A DNA stretch of 32,451 nt from Podochytrium sp. JEL0797 (GCA_027596195.1 JADGJG010000194.1:1-32451), one strand, 5' to 3'. Counted from the stretch's first letter, positions 10,878 to 19,224 are shown. Program-made: numbers and translations. The notes: a model not told the origin generated them from the letters alone.

Positions 10878-12094
10878 TTACATTTGAAAAATCTTCAACA
10901 ACACGGTATAGTTGAGCAAATAAGCAGATTCTGGAATAATCGCTGGTTCATCGGAGTCTCCTTCTTCAGCATCTATCCCGCAAGTCAACCACGTCACTCC
11001 AATCCGTCTGCGGAGTTTCGCCAATTTCTTGCAACGAATTGGATCAAACTGGAACAACAGTTGCACCAAACCCAACGGGATGCGACAATTGCGTTTCCCG
11101 TTGCGAACGTTCTGTTCGTATCTCGCAGTAGTCAGTCTATCCTTGCCGGCTTCGTCGGAATACAGTTTCAACAGCGTAACGTGTCTCCGGACGTTCATGG
11201 CTTGGTCTCTAACCCAGTTCAAAGCCCATGAAGGGTCGACTCCATGTTGAGCCAGAATATACTGGAGCAACGGAACGGACCGCGACTTGATGGCGTCGAA
11301 CACGGCCGGTGGAGAGATGACGGCATTCCATTGGGTCAAGAGGATGTGGAGAAGTGGGATGGCGGAGGCCACACTGTTGTCGCTGTCGCAATTTTCAATC
11401 ACGATATTGAACACGCTCGTGAGGTTAATTGCCGCGGGTGCTGTGGGGAACTGGGTGGCTACGAGGTTCAACAGGGAAGTCAGTGTGGCAAAGAGGAGAG
11501 GTTCTTTGGCGATGGTTTCCAACACTTGGATGGAAGGAGAGTAGTGGATCTCAGGAGGGAACATGAAGACATCGCGGACCATAAGTTCAATGAGAGGCCA
11601 GGTAGGGAATCCTAATGTATGTGTGTGAGTGAGCGATGGATTTTTTTCTTTTTAGGAAATAAATACGTACGTCTGTGACCGGCGATTTTGGAGACAGTCA
11701 ACACGCTGTGGATCATCTGATCCAAACGATCGGCCTTTTCCACATGCGTCATTGCAAACAGCAAGTGTTCCACCAACTGGACGTTGCCGTACCGAAGAGC
11801 CGCCACAAACACCTCGCCTCCCAGTGGGGTCTCAATAGTGAATGGAAAGACCCGTTGAGCGATGAGATGTGCCAACACTGAGCTACGACCAGGCCACGAG
11901 AATCCCATCAGGAGAAGGTGGAGGATATCGTCCATGTCACTTAAATTGTTTGGGTTTTGTAAAATCCAAGCCATGACCTCGGGCACGTTGAACCGGAGCG
12001 CCCATATCCCAAACACCAAGTCTCTTTTCCCCTCAATACGCAGTTGGTCCGGTAGATTCGATCTCATCGCAATGGACCGGTGGAGTTCAGCCAT
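10878..12094 (-). CDS. Ankyrin-like helical repeat protein with one intron
   Basis: The frame starts at the ATG at 12094, runs to 11671, and continues after a 59-bp intron (11670-11612, GTACGT...TTAG, phase 1) from 11611 to the stop at 10878, about 385 aa. Without splicing the frame meets a stop inside the AT-rich intron. Segments such as EVFVAALRYGNVQLVEHLL and FDAIKSRSVPLLQYILAQHG have the ankyrin helix-pair pattern. Upstream of the ATG the same frame stays open with a coiled-coil character (REQKAAIRALDSLHAR), continuous in style with the neighbouring coiled-coil frame; a single-base shift near 12,140-12,161 would join them. It is therefore probably the C-terminal half of one larger gene. 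An intron is unusual in this otherwise intronless block. Function unknown. Confidence 0.6.
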
Positions 12095-13548
12095 TCTCGC
12101 ATGCAACGAGTCGAGCGCCCGGATGGCTGCCTTTTGTTCCCTGTACAGGTTGCCCTCAATTGATCCTCCAATTCAAGCACTCGACGTTCTTTTTCATTCA
12201 GAGTTTTGCGACACTCGGCAAGCAATTCATCTTGACCCCGCCGACTTGTTAAGATCCGTAATTGATTTTTCAGTTCGCTATGCAATTGATTCAACTGGTT
12301 GTATTCCCGTCTCAACACATCATTAGGTTTTCTCAGTTGAAGTAACTCTTTGTCTTTTTCATTTAGAAGTTTGCCTTGACTTGTTAACTTCTGCCTCAAC
12401 GCGTGGAGTTCATCCGCCTGATCTTTCAGACTATTCACATCTGGACCCGCTTGTCGTTCAGCATCTAATGCTTGATTGCATTGGACCAACTGTATTTTTA
12501 ACTCGGCCAACTCTTGGTTAGTCTTGACATCTTGATCCCGTCGACTGGTTAAGTTGTGTAGTTTATTTTTCATTTCGTTATGCACTCGATGCAATCGATT
12601 CGACTCCTCCTGCCTCAACACATGTTGCCGCTCTTTCAAATTATGTTTCAACCTGATCAATTCTTGTTCCATTCTGTCAAATTTTTCGACGGAATATCTC
12701 ATTTTAATACCTTTTATTCTGTCTTCGAGGTGAACTACCCGATCTTCCCAATATGCTCGTATTTTGCCTATTAATTCCAACTTCTCACCGAGTTCTTTCT
12801 CTGTGGAACTCAACTTCTCACCGAGTTCTTTATTTTTTGATTGGACCTCGGCTAGGGTGTTCTTGAGTCGATCATCATATATGTTCCGGGCTTTGCACCG
12901 TTGCAGCTCACTACTGAGTTCCTGATTTGCTTGAGTGAGGCGAGCAAGTTCAGTTTCGAATTTGTGTTTTTCAGTGTCCGAGTACTGTTTCGATATGTCT
13001 CTGTACTTTTTCAATAGTTCTGTGTACTCTTTCAATAAGTCAAAATGTCGCTTTTCCTGGGTCGTGTCTCTATGTACCAACAAATTTAAATCCAACTTTA
13101 GTGTTCGGATAATGGAATCCAATCTCTCTTTCTCGATTTTCCATTCCTTTTGATCTAATTTTGTCTCTTGGTTCTTTAATTGTTCAGACAAGTGAATGTT
13201 TCCTCTTTGACACTTCTCCAATGCTGTTTGACACTTCTTCGATTCGGCTTGTAAGAATGCATTTGCTGCTGTCATCTCGCTGTTCTCAACACGTGCCTTT
13301 CCTATTTCGGTTTTCAAGTGCGCATTTTCGGTTTTCAAGTGCTCGAAAGTACTAAATATGGGGATTTTGTCAAATTCATTTTCTTCATTCAAGTCCATCA
13401 TGTCGTTGTATTCTTTGCATTTTTGTAAAAGGTCATAATGAACAGGGGATACATACTTGACCCGATTATGTTTGATATCCTGCAGAAGGTTGTACTCTTT
13501 TTGTGAAACTTGCAGTGAAAGTCCATCACCACCCACAGACTGAGCCAT
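12064..13548 (-). CDS. Long coiled-coil protein, probably N-terminal half of the ankyrin-like gene
   Basis: A 494-aa frame starts at the ATG at 13548. After about 75 residues with a repeated-looking motif (EYNLLQDIKHNRVKYVSP, HYDLLQKCKEYNDMM), nearly everything is heptad-rich, charged coiled coil with internal repetition (for example LTSRRDQD and LTSRRGQD, and two copies of a KELGEKL motif). The last 30 residues lose heptad character, and a frame shifted by one base continues the coil into the ankyrin-like frame, so I infer a frameshift near 12,140-12,161 within a single gene of roughly 870 codons. No membrane span or enzyme motif is seen. I do not recognise the family; a scaffolding or filament role would be a guess. 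Confidence 0.6.
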   Translation of the reverse strand: MAQSVGGDGLSLQVSQKEYNLLQDIKHNRVKYVSPVHYDLLQKCKEYNDMMDLNEENEFDKIPIFSTFEHLKTENAHLKTEIGKARVENSEMTAANAFLQAESKKCQTALEKCQRGNIHLSEQLKNQETKLDQKEWKIEKERLDSIIRTLKLDLNLLVHRDTTQEKRHFDLLKEYTELLKKYRDISKQYSDTEKHKFETELARLTQANQELSSELQRCKARNIYDDRLKNTLAEVQSKNKELGEKLSSTEKELGEKLELIGKIRAYWEDRVVHLEDRIKGIKMRYSVEKFDRMEQELIRLKHNLKERQHVLRQEESNRLHRVHNEMKNKLHNLTSRRDQDVKTNQELAELKIQLVQCNQALDAERQAGPDVNSLKDQADELHALRQKLTSQGKLLNEKDKELLQLRKPNDVLRREYNQLNQLHSELKNQLRILTSRRGQDELLAECRKTLNEKERRVLELEDQLRATCTGNKRQPSGRSTRCMREWLNSTGPLR

Positions 13549-13631
13549 TTTACTCCGGGTAAATAAAAAAAGATCGTGAAACTACGTTTTTTTAAGGAAA
13601 TTTATTTTTGTCCTTCTTGTTGACAAAAATA

Positions 13632-13841
13632 ATGGCAAAAATCATGTATGTCTCCATTGGTCAAGCGTTCATTGTGTTTGTCACGCTCATCTTGTATCTC
13701 GTTGCTGGAATCTTTTTGGGAAAAGTGTTCAAACCAGCGTCCACTCAGGACGCGGCCAAGAGCGCCGACATTAGTATTGGAATGTTGCTTTGCGGGTACC
13801 TGCTGTCTGAACTCAACGGTCTTGCAAACATGGTGATGTAG
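13632..13841 (+). CDS. Small membrane protein, 69 aa
   Basis: The ATG at 13632 opens a 69-aa frame with one strong hydrophobic span at residues 9-30 (QAFIVFVTLILYLVAGIFLG) and a weaker one near the end (ISIGMLLCGYLLSELNG). Its start is preceded by T/A-rich sequence. The stop overlaps the 3' end of the convergent fucose synthase gene by 29 bp, a packing typical of viral genomes. Small membrane proteins of this size are common in nucleocytoviruses, but I do not recognise the family. A chance frame is possible; the well-formed span and fitting position argue against it. Confidence 0.5.
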   Translation: MAKIMYVSIGQAFIVFVTLILYLVAGIFLGKVFKPASTQDAAKSADISIGMLLCGYLLSELNGLANMVM

Positions 13842-14748
13842 TGAGGAACCAACCAATGGTTTCTTCCAAGGCTTGTTGAAATGGCGTGAAGACAAAACCA
13901 GGAAAATAGATATTCATATGATCTGTGCCAACCGTTTTTTCAAACTGTCCATCTGCAAACGAATCGTCAAACCGAACATCCGCCACGTTCAAGCAATCTG
14001 CAATTGCATATGCGATTTCGCGAATACTATACTCGCGACCATGGGCGAGCACGATGGCGGGATCGGTGGGAATCGAAGGATCCATTGCCACGGCCCAAAT
14101 GAGACGCGCCACATCTTTGGAATACAAGAATTGCCGACGGGCATTTCCCGTCCCCTTCACTACAAACGGGGAGTTGTTCCGTTGAGCCAAGACACATTTG
14201 TGGATCAGGCTGGGGATCACATGTCCCGTTTCGAGATTAAAGTTATCATGGGGTCCAAACAAGTTGGTGGGAATCACGCCCACAAAAGGTTTTTGTAATG
14301 TCGTGTACAAATGGTTTTGGACATCCATTAACCGTTTTGCAAACGAATACCCCATATTGCTCACATGAGGCAACCCGTTGTGCAACTGACATGCAACCAG
14401 CGGCAACGGTGCATCGGAAGGGAAAATACATGTGGACAAACAACTCACCACACGTTTCACACTTTTGGATCGAAAACAACGAGACAAGACGTGATGGTTG
14501 ATTTCGAGATTGGTTTCCAAAAACTCAACGTTATGGTCAATGTTGTCATACAACCCCCCGACGCGTGCAGCCAAATGAATCACTAATTCAAATTCGTTTT
14601 CTTGAAACAAGCGATCCACTTGCTCCTTTTGAGTCAAATCACACATTCTTCTCGACAAAAACATGCATTCACTTGGCGAGAAGGGCACGATTTCCTGAAG
14701 AGCCCGTCCCACCATCCCGGATGCACCCGTCACGAGTAATTTCATCAT
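13813..14748 (-). CDS. GDP-L-fucose synthase (epimerase/reductase)
   Basis: This short-chain dehydrogenase family enzyme turns GDP-4-keto-6-deoxy-mannose into GDP-L-fucose with NADPH. The 311-aa length is usual. Seen in order: the Rossmann motif GASGMVG near residue 8, DLTQKEQVDRLF, the LAARVGG motif, the STCIFP segment carrying the family's catalytic-type cysteine, YSFAK (the YxxxK pair), the NLFGPHDNF segment, and HVIPSLIHK with the expected His. The first ATG is doubled (Met-Met-Lys); either could be used. It is intronless. Together with the guanylyltransferase at 21440 it suggests a nucleotide-sugar route; the intervening GDP-mannose 4,6-dehydratase is not in the window. Giant viruses are known to carry this enzyme. 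Confidence 0.92.
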   Translation of the reverse strand: MMKLLVTGASGMVGRALQEIVPFSPSECMFLSRRMCDLTQKEQVDRLFQENEFELVIHLAARVGGLYDNIDHNVEFLETNLEINHHVLSRCFRSKSVKRVVSCLSTCIFPSDAPLPLVACQLHNGLPHVSNMGYSFAKRLMDVQNHLYTTLQKPFVGVIPTNLFGPHDNFNLETGHVIPSLIHKCVLAQRNNSPFVVKGTGNARRQFLYSKDVARLIWAVAMDPSIPTDPAIVLAHGREYSIREIAYAIADCLNVADVRFDDSFADGQFEKTVGTDHMNIYFPGFVFTPFQQALEETIGWFLTTSPCLQDR

Positions 14749-14823
14749 GATGCATGGGAGAAAAAAAACAAGCCAAAAAAGAGTGCGTTTATATTTTTTG
14801 CGATAAGAGAATTTTTCCGCCTT

Positions 14824-15219
14824 TCACGCATACAACACCCTATGCTCCTTTGTGAGAAAGTCCAAACAAACAAACACTTCTTCATTGTCTTCCGGAGCAA
14901 CCCGTTTCTCGAGATCTTCGGACTTGGCAATCGCAACAAACACACCGGCTTCTTCCAGGTTGAGTTCCCCGCCGTTGGTTTCCGCCCACTTTTCCACCAA
15001 CTTACGAGTCAACGCGTCAATCATGATAGAGGCGGCGCTCAGGACATGGTTGAAAGAAGCATTCGCCATATTCGGAAGACGGTCACGCAACTCCCCCAGC
15101 AACGCACTCCTGATATTGCGAGTCCTCTGTTGACCAAGGTTGCGGCTGCGAATGGCGTTTGGGGTCTTGGTCTTTGGGGTTTTGGTCTTGGTCTTGGTCG
15201 TGGAGGAAGTCTTGGTCAT
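14824..15219 (-). CDS. Small basic protein, paralogue A (131 aa)
   Basis: I chose the ATG at 15219, directly preceded by a 7-A run, rather than an earlier in-frame ATG that would add an unconserved stretch. The protein has a Lys/Thr-rich tail (TKTKTKTPKTKTPNAIRSR), then a helix (IRSALLGELRDRLP), a long helix (FNHVLSAASIMIDALTRKLV) and a C-terminal part (LNLEEAGVFVAIAKSEDLEK) before LDFLTKEH. The neighbour at 15348-15731 shares this layout and many residues, so the two are tandem duplicates. A basic tail plus short helix, long helix and short helix recalls a histone fold, and some giant viruses encode histones, but that is only a hypothesis: I see no decisive signature. Confidence 0.62.
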   Translation of the reverse strand: MTKTSSTTKTKTKTPKTKTPNAIRSRNLGQQRTRNIRSALLGELRDRLPNMANASFNHVLSAASIMIDALTRKLVEKWAETNGGELNLEEAGVFVAIAKSEDLEKRVAPEDNEEVFVCLDFLTKEHRVLYA

Positions 15220-15347
15220 TTTTTTTGAGAAAGAGGAGGGAGGCGCGCCCGCCGCTCGCTTTTGAAATGAATTTTTTCGTCGTTCACGTGGGTCAGCAGA
15301 ACCCAAAGCACTTGAAAATTGGGGGCAAGTTCCCCAACTGCATTTAT

Positions 15348-15731
15348 TCATAACACAACCATGTGCTCTTTCATAAGAAAATCCAAAGAAAGCTTATACT
15401 CTACATAATCTTTCTTGACAACCCGGCCCTCGAGATCGTTTTTGCTGGGTACCAAAACAGTCACATACGCCTGTTCAAGGTTGGGTTCTTCCCCGCCATT
15501 GGCGTCAGTCCACTTTTCCAACAACGCTTCTGACAAAGCGTCAATCATACAACAGGCGGCGGCCAAGACATGGTGCTGCGAGCCTTCACACAGTTCCGGC
15601 GAAAGACGGTCGCGCAACTCCGCAAACAACGCCCTCTGTGTGTTGCGTCTGACCTGGGCATCGTAATTGCGGCTGGCTAGTTCGAGCGCGGTTCTCGGCT
15701 TCTTTGCGGTCGAGTTGTTGATCTTGGCCAT
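15348..15731 (-). CDS. Small basic protein, paralogue B (127 aa)
   Basis: This is the tandem partner of paralogue A, on the same strand and about 130 bp upstream in transcription order. Shared blocks are ELRDRL, HHVLAAACCMIDALSEALLE against NHVLSAASIMIDALTRKLVE, EKWTDANGGE, LEQAYVTVLVPSKNDLEGRV and LDFLMKEH. The basic tail is shorter than in A. The start ATG at 15731 is the only good candidate. Identity by eye is roughly 40 per cent, so the duplication is not recent. Function unknown; the helix layout is discussed under paralogue A. Confidence 0.65.
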   Translation of the reverse strand: MAKINNSTAKKPRTALELASRNYDAQVRRNTQRALFAELRDRLSPELCEGSQHHVLAAACCMIDALSEALLEKWTDANGGEEPNLEQAYVTVLVPSKNDLEGRVVKKDYVEYKLSLDFLMKEHMVVL

Positions 15732-15930
15732 GTTTTCAACAGAGGAGAGAGCGCGCGCGCTTTCTTTTTATCGCTATCGCAAAAAAAAGTCACGCGGACG
15801 GTGGCCCCCCCCTCGATAGGGGAGATGGAGCCACAGCGGCAATGGAAGAGATGAGTCACCCCTCATGGGGAGAGATAAGAGGCGGGCCACTCCTCATGGG
15901 ACAGCGGCGGCCAGCCAAGCACTCCCTCAC
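15732..15930. other. Intergenic region with small inverted and direct repeats
   Basis: This 199-bp space lies between the start of paralogue B and the VLTF3 stop. It holds hairpin-forming words, such as CCCCTCATGGGG near 15858-15869, and two related motifs (ACAGCGGCAATGG and ACAGCGGCGGCC). A GTGGC...GCCAC pair flanks a C-run/G-run near 15800-15836. These could form RNA 3' hairpins or promoter structure; the function is unknown. Confidence 0.4.
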
Positions 15931-17262
15931 TCACACGGACGGAATATATTCCCATTCGAGGATTTCACAAATACCTTTCCAAATCGCATCTTGAACGCGC
16001 AATTTATCAACACTTTTGAGTAAAGTGAAACACGAAGCGTATTGGTGCAAATCAAGTAATTCGCAGAATTTCGACAAGGAATAGTTGTAACTCAAAAAAG
16101 AACTACGCGAAGGAGCGACTTTTGCACGCACGGTTTCAAAAGGTAACTGGATGAGATTGAACATGTCAATCAATTTCTCTTCGACTTGCGGAGACAGTTG
16201 AACAGGAGCGATTCCTGTAATTTTGTGCATGATACATGGAATATGTTCGTAGTACTGCGACATGCTCAATTTCTTCAAGTAACATCGCACTTTCTCTCGC
16301 GTCAGTTTGGTGGGGTCGGGGGAATGTTCTTTGCGAATTTCGTACCGCACGGCTTCAATCACATAAGGCGGGATTTCAGTGGTTTCTTTGCCTTGCAAAT
16401 TGGCCAGAATTTCGTGAAACCGGTTCGACCGTTTATAACTGAAGGGCGTTTTGTACGACGAGTCCTGGTAATCGCGGTACGAAGCCTGAAATTCAGGAAC
16501 GTTATGTTCATCAATCGAACCACACGCACAGCATACGATAAACCCATTCTTGATTTGAGTTTCTCCTTGGCATTCCGAACACACGTGGCGGTCGAATTCC
16601 GAAACGGTTTTCATCATGAGCCCGTTATTGACAATCTGACAATACTTTTCAGTCAACCGTTGCTTTTCCACATTATCAAACTTGACAATCCATTTATCAA
16701 TATGTCCTGTGGACGTGGTATCAATTTTTAAATGCGCAGGATCCCCTGATTCGAGCATCTCGAGATACTCGTTCACGACCGTTTGTGTTTGCATGTAATA
16801 CTGACACAAATCATCGCGATCATTCAATTTCTTGAGTTGGCGATGCAACTGATTGGCCACCGAAACATCGGTCGCCTTCTCAAGAAGAGATTCGAGTTTG
16901 GCGCGCTGCACTTCATACTGATCATCAAACTGTTTAATCTTTAATTTGTGAAGGTATAACACATCTGTAGACGCGTTATTCGCAATACTTGACCCATTAC
17001 TGTTGGTTTTGGCTTTTACAGAAGGGGATGCCGTCATCATTGCAATTCGATTCGAGACAATGAAGGAAGAAGGTTCTTCTTTGGGCGCAATGGATTTCTT
17101 GGACAAAATAGGGGTGGGTTTCTTGACGCGAGGATGAGGAGATCGACGCGCTTTGTCGCGATAAAGCGTGTATTCACTCGGTTGTGGACACTCGGAAGAA
17201 GAATGAGCGCGACTCGATTTCCCAACCAAATCCGAGATTTTATAGGTTTGAGCCAGAACCAT
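15931..17262 (-). CDS. Poxvirus late transcription factor VLTF3-like protein
   Basis: VLTF3 is a nucleocytovirus core factor that drives late viral gene transcription. The ATG at 17262 gives 443 aa; it follows a run of A. After a low-complexity Ser/Lys/Pro N-terminus and a coiled segment (about residues 110-180), a zinc ribbon is seen at about 227-247 (CSEC ... CCACG). The conserved C-terminal domain follows: SYKTPFSYKRSNRFHEIL, the LTREKVRCYLKKL block, and a final helical part ending in EWEYIPSV. All core elements appear intact and the frame is open. It is divergent from TFIIS, with only 39 bp between the start codons, so the two promoters overlap. This is one of the strongest marks of viral origin in the window. 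Confidence 0.93.
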   Translation of the reverse strand: MVLAQTYKISDLVGKSSRAHSSSECPQPSEYTLYRDKARRSPHPRVKKPTPILSKKSIAPKEEPSSFIVSNRIAMMTASPSVKAKTNSNGSSIANNASTDVLYLHKLKIKQFDDQYEVQRAKLESLLEKATDVSVANQLHRQLKKLNDRDDLCQYYMQTQTVVNEYLEMLESGDPAHLKIDTTSTGHIDKWIVKFDNVEKQRLTEKYCQIVNNGLMMKTVSEFDRHVCSECQGETQIKNGFIVCCACGSIDEHNVPEFQASYRDYQDSSYKTPFSYKRSNRFHEILANLQGKETTEIPPYVIEAVRYEIRKEHSPDPTKLTREKVRCYLKKLSMSQYYEHIPCIMHKITGIAPVQLSPQVEEKLIDMFNLIQLPFETVRAKVAPSRSSFLSYNYSLSKFCELLDLHQYASCFTLLKSVDKLRVQDAIWKGICEILEWEYIPSV

Positions 17263-17301
17263 TTTTTTTGAGACTAAAAAAAGAAGTTTCAAAAAAAAAA
17301 A
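17263..17301. promoter_or_regulatory. Compact AT-rich divergent promoter, VLTF3 / TFIIS
   Basis: Only 39 bp separate the two start codons. The interval is almost wholly A and T on the two coding strands, with a 7-A run touching the VLTF3 ATG and an 11-A run touching the TFIIS ATG. Such A-tracts directly before ATG recur at other viral-type genes here. A viral promoter or 5' leader role is inferred. Confidence 0.6.
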
Positions 17302-17766
17302 ATGCAACAACTACAACAATACGCATCGCTCCGTTTGGAAGAACTGATTCCTTGTTATGGACCCCAATACGCCAATGCATTGATGAATCGCGTCGAAAGA
17401 GTGGCCAAAGAAACCAACATTGAGCATGGATCCGTCCAGTTTCATCGCCTTTACAAATCGCATCTCCAAAGTTTGTTGCAAAATATCCAGCTGGGATTAT
17501 CGTGCTTTTCCACCCCACTCGAATTCTTGTCCATGTACGAAAAGTGTCGCGAGCGCGACAGCCGCGCTTGGAACAACAAGATCTGGATCCAAACCCCCAA
17601 AAGTGTAGTGAATATTCGCGACGTGGAGGATGGAATGTTCCGGTGCCGCAAATGCAAAAGCTTGAAAACCACCTATTCCGAACTCCAAACGCGGTCATGC
17701 GATGAACCCACGTCGATTTTCGCCACATGTTTGAATTGCGGCAACAAATGGAAAATGAATGGTTAA
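17302..17766 (+). CDS. TFIIS-like transcription elongation factor
   Basis: TFIIS stimulates RNA cleavage by backtracked RNA polymerase. The 154-aa protein is short, as in nucleocytoviruses, lacking the N-terminal domain of cellular TFIIS. A helical central part (VQFHRLYKSHLQSLLQNIQL) is followed by the C-terminal zinc ribbon with FRCRKCKS, the acidic hairpin RSCDEPTS carrying the Asp-Glu pair inserted into the polymerase active site, and CLNCGNKW. Cellular and most viral forms have RSADEP; Ala is replaced by Cys here. The start follows an 11-A run. The end overlaps the start of the downstream MYND gene. Confidence 0.88.
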   Translation: MQQLQQYASLRLEELIPCYGPQYANALMNRVERVAKETNIEHGSVQFHRLYKSHLQSLLQNIQLGLSCFSTPLEFLSMYEKCRERDSRAWNNKIWIQTPKSVVNIRDVEDGMFRCRKCKSLKTTYSELQTRSCDEPTSIFATCLNCGNKWKMNG

Positions 17767-18485
17767 AGCGTCAGGATTCCGGGTTGACAATTCGGCAATG
17801 TTCGAATACGGCTTTGCGGGTATGCGCGGGATGCAACATCAGTCGCTACTGCTCGCGCGCGTGTCAGAAACGACATTGGATTACAACCCACCGCGCCATC
17901 TGTCAAGCAGAAAGCGCGGATGCCGCCGCAGCCGCAGCCGCTTCCGCCGCCACTGCCGCTTCCTCCGCCGCCGCCACTGCCACCAGCGTCATGAAAGCAC
18001 AACTCAATGTGATTTGGCAAACCGTGAACCAAGACGCCTACTACGGACTGGACCTGATCAGGAGCGTGAATACCCTGTTGATGCGCGCGGGAACGAGCGC
18101 CAATGTCGCATGCACCGAGTTGGAACGACTCAACGTGTTTGATACTACTTCCAGCCCAGTCCAACAACTGACGCTCTCGTCCGCCACAACAATGCACCCT
18201 GCCCGCATCGCCATGCTCAAACCCAAAATCATGAACCTCGTACTCAACTTGTCCAATTCTCGGATTCTGGGATTCTCGGCGATCCGCGACAATGAACTCG
18301 CCACATGGAACGGGACTCGCTACACGGACTGCGCTGCGTTCGGGAACGACATCCACACGTCGTTCGGAAACGACACCCAGATCCCACTCGTGCTCACTTT
18401 CCGGAGCTGCGCGAACCGCTTGACGGGATTTTACCACCGCGAACCGTGTGGCATGTATTCTTTTCGTTGGAACAGACAACAATAA
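17727..18485 (+). CDS. MYND-type zinc finger protein, 252 aa
   Basis: The ATG at 17727 lies inside the TFIIS 3' end (overlap 40 bp); a second in-frame ATG at 17748 is equally plausible. A MYND finger near residues 24-59 shows CAGC, RYCSRACQKRHW and HRAIC. Only one cysteine of the usual first CxxC pair is visible (QCSN), so that zinc site may be degenerate. An Ala-rich stretch with GCC/GCG repeats follows, then a C-terminal half of about 160 residues (LTLSSATTMHPARIAMLKPK ... FRSCANRLTGFYHRE) that I do not recognise. MYND fingers mediate protein-protein contacts and are frequent in giant viruses. An AATAAA after the stop may serve both this gene and the convergent one, whose stop lies 4 bp away. 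Confidence 0.66.
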   Translation: MFELRQQMENEWLKRQDSGLTIRQCSNTALRVCAGCNISRYCSRACQKRHWITTHRAICQAESADAAAAAAASAATAASSAAATATSVMKAQLNVIWQTVNQDAYYGLDLIRSVNTLLMRAGTSANVACTELERLNVFDTTSSPVQQLTLSSATTMHPARIAMLKPKIMNLVLNLSNSRILGFSAIRDNELATWNGTRYTDCAAFGNDIHTSFGNDTQIPLVLTFRSCANRLTGFYHREPCGMYSFRWNRQQ

Positions 18486-18489
18486 ATTT

Positions 18490-18930
18490 TTACACACGTG
18501 TACGTCTGCATCGGTTACTGATACGCACTTGGCCTGGCTTACAGGCCGTCAAGCACCGCTTTTTGCCTTTTGTGCTTCGTTCACAAGTCGACCAACATCT
18601 TCCGGACGAAAGGTTGCGTGTTTTGTTGGGTCCACACGCACGCGATGATCGACGCCGTCTCGGCGCAACATGAATGCTCTGCAAATACGTTTTCAACATG
18701 TCCCGGATGACTGGAGAATATTGAATATGCGCCAACGCGCGTTGCACTTTCTCGGGAGTAGGTCGGGTTCCATAATACCGCGTGATCCGATCGATTTGAG
18801 CTTGAAAAGAAAGACCGGGCAAGATGAGCCCACCCTTGTTTCCATAAGATATCTGAACCCATCCTCTCAAAACATCTTCAAATTCTCGTTTGGCAATTTC
18901 ATCTTCTCTCATTTGTTGTTGTTTACACAA
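18490..18930 (-). CDS. Basic protein with C-terminal Cys-rich repeats typical of nucleocytoviruses
   Basis: A 146-aa frame starts at the ATG at 18930 (an alternative is at 18912). Residues 1-90 are helical, with KVQRALAHIQYSPVIRDML. The last 50 residues are strongly basic with spaced cysteines: ACGPNKTRNLSSGRC, TKGKKRCLTAC and KPGQVRISNRCRRTRV. This follows the C-P-G-K-x-R-N...G-R-C pattern repeated in many phycodna- and mimivirus-like proteins. The function of that motif is not established; a nucleic-acid or virion-packaging role is inferred from charge. It is convergent with the MYND gene, 4 bp between stops. Confidence 0.65.
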   Translation of the reverse strand: MCKQQQMREDEIAKREFEDVLRGWVQISYGNKGGLILPGLSFQAQIDRITRYYGTRPTPEKVQRALAHIQYSPVIRDMLKTYLQSIHVAPRRRRSSRACGPNKTRNLSSGRCWSTCERSTKGKKRCLTACKPGQVRISNRCRRTRV

Positions 18931-18942
18931 TAAAATATTATT

Positions 18943-18986
18943 TATTTCCCAAGAAATTTGAACTGGCCATTATTTCCCAAGAAATT
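18943..18986 (+). repeat. 16-bp direct repeat, 28-bp period
   Basis: TATTTCCCAAGAAATT occurs at 18943-18958 and again at 18971-18986. Each copy contains the near-palindrome TTTCCCAAGAAA. It lies between the Cys-rich gene's start and a small frame on the plus strand, so it could bind a regulator, or be a duplication scar. Confidence 0.7.
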
Positions 18987-18987
18987 C

Positions 18988-19107
18988 ATGGCCCTAGCCA
19001 ACTTCCATCGCCAAGTCCAACACGGTCTCCGTTTCGGAAGCAACGACCCCTCTCTGATGAATGCGCCCAAGGAACCACCCAAGAAACGCAAGTCTGGAGA
19101 TAACTGA
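18988..19107 (+). CDS. Short reading frame of 39 aa with a basic NLS-like tail
   Basis: An ATG at 18988 opens 39 codons ending in PPKKRKSGDN, which looks like a classical nuclear localisation signal. It lies directly after the 16-bp repeat. It may be a real small gene, a 5' exon of something downstream, or the truncated start of a gene disrupted by the Fanzor/LRR insertion. I do not recognise it. Confidence 0.3.
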   Translation: MALANFHRQVQHGLRFGSNDPSLMNAPKEPPKKRKSGDN

Positions 19108-19148
19108 GAATTTTTTAAATCTCAACACGCGAGGCAGATATGGGAGGA

Positions 19149-19224
19149 GGCTGCAGCGATTTACGAGCTGATTGACACGGGATTCATTTTTTTATAGTGT
19201 TTCATTTTGTGTTGATTGAGTGTA
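19149..19224 (+). repeat. Left copy of the 76-bp direct repeat bracketing the Fanzor region
   Basis: This copy starts GGCTGCAGCGATTTACGAGC and ends TGTTGATTGAGTGTA. It matches 21361-21435 except for one base in a T-run and one substitution. In one frame both copies encode AAAIYELIDTGFIF, so the repeat may be the end of a coding region. The region between the copies holds the LRR fragment, the Fanzor gene and its 3' region. Confidence 0.93.

Noticed and set aside
16186..16731. A 181-codon plus-strand frame
   Set aside because: It is antisense to the conserved VLTF3 domain, which explains the open frame.
17763..18497. A 244-codon minus-strand frame with Gly-rich sequence
   Set aside because: It is the complement of the Ala-rich MYND gene. 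The MYND motif on the plus strand is decisive.
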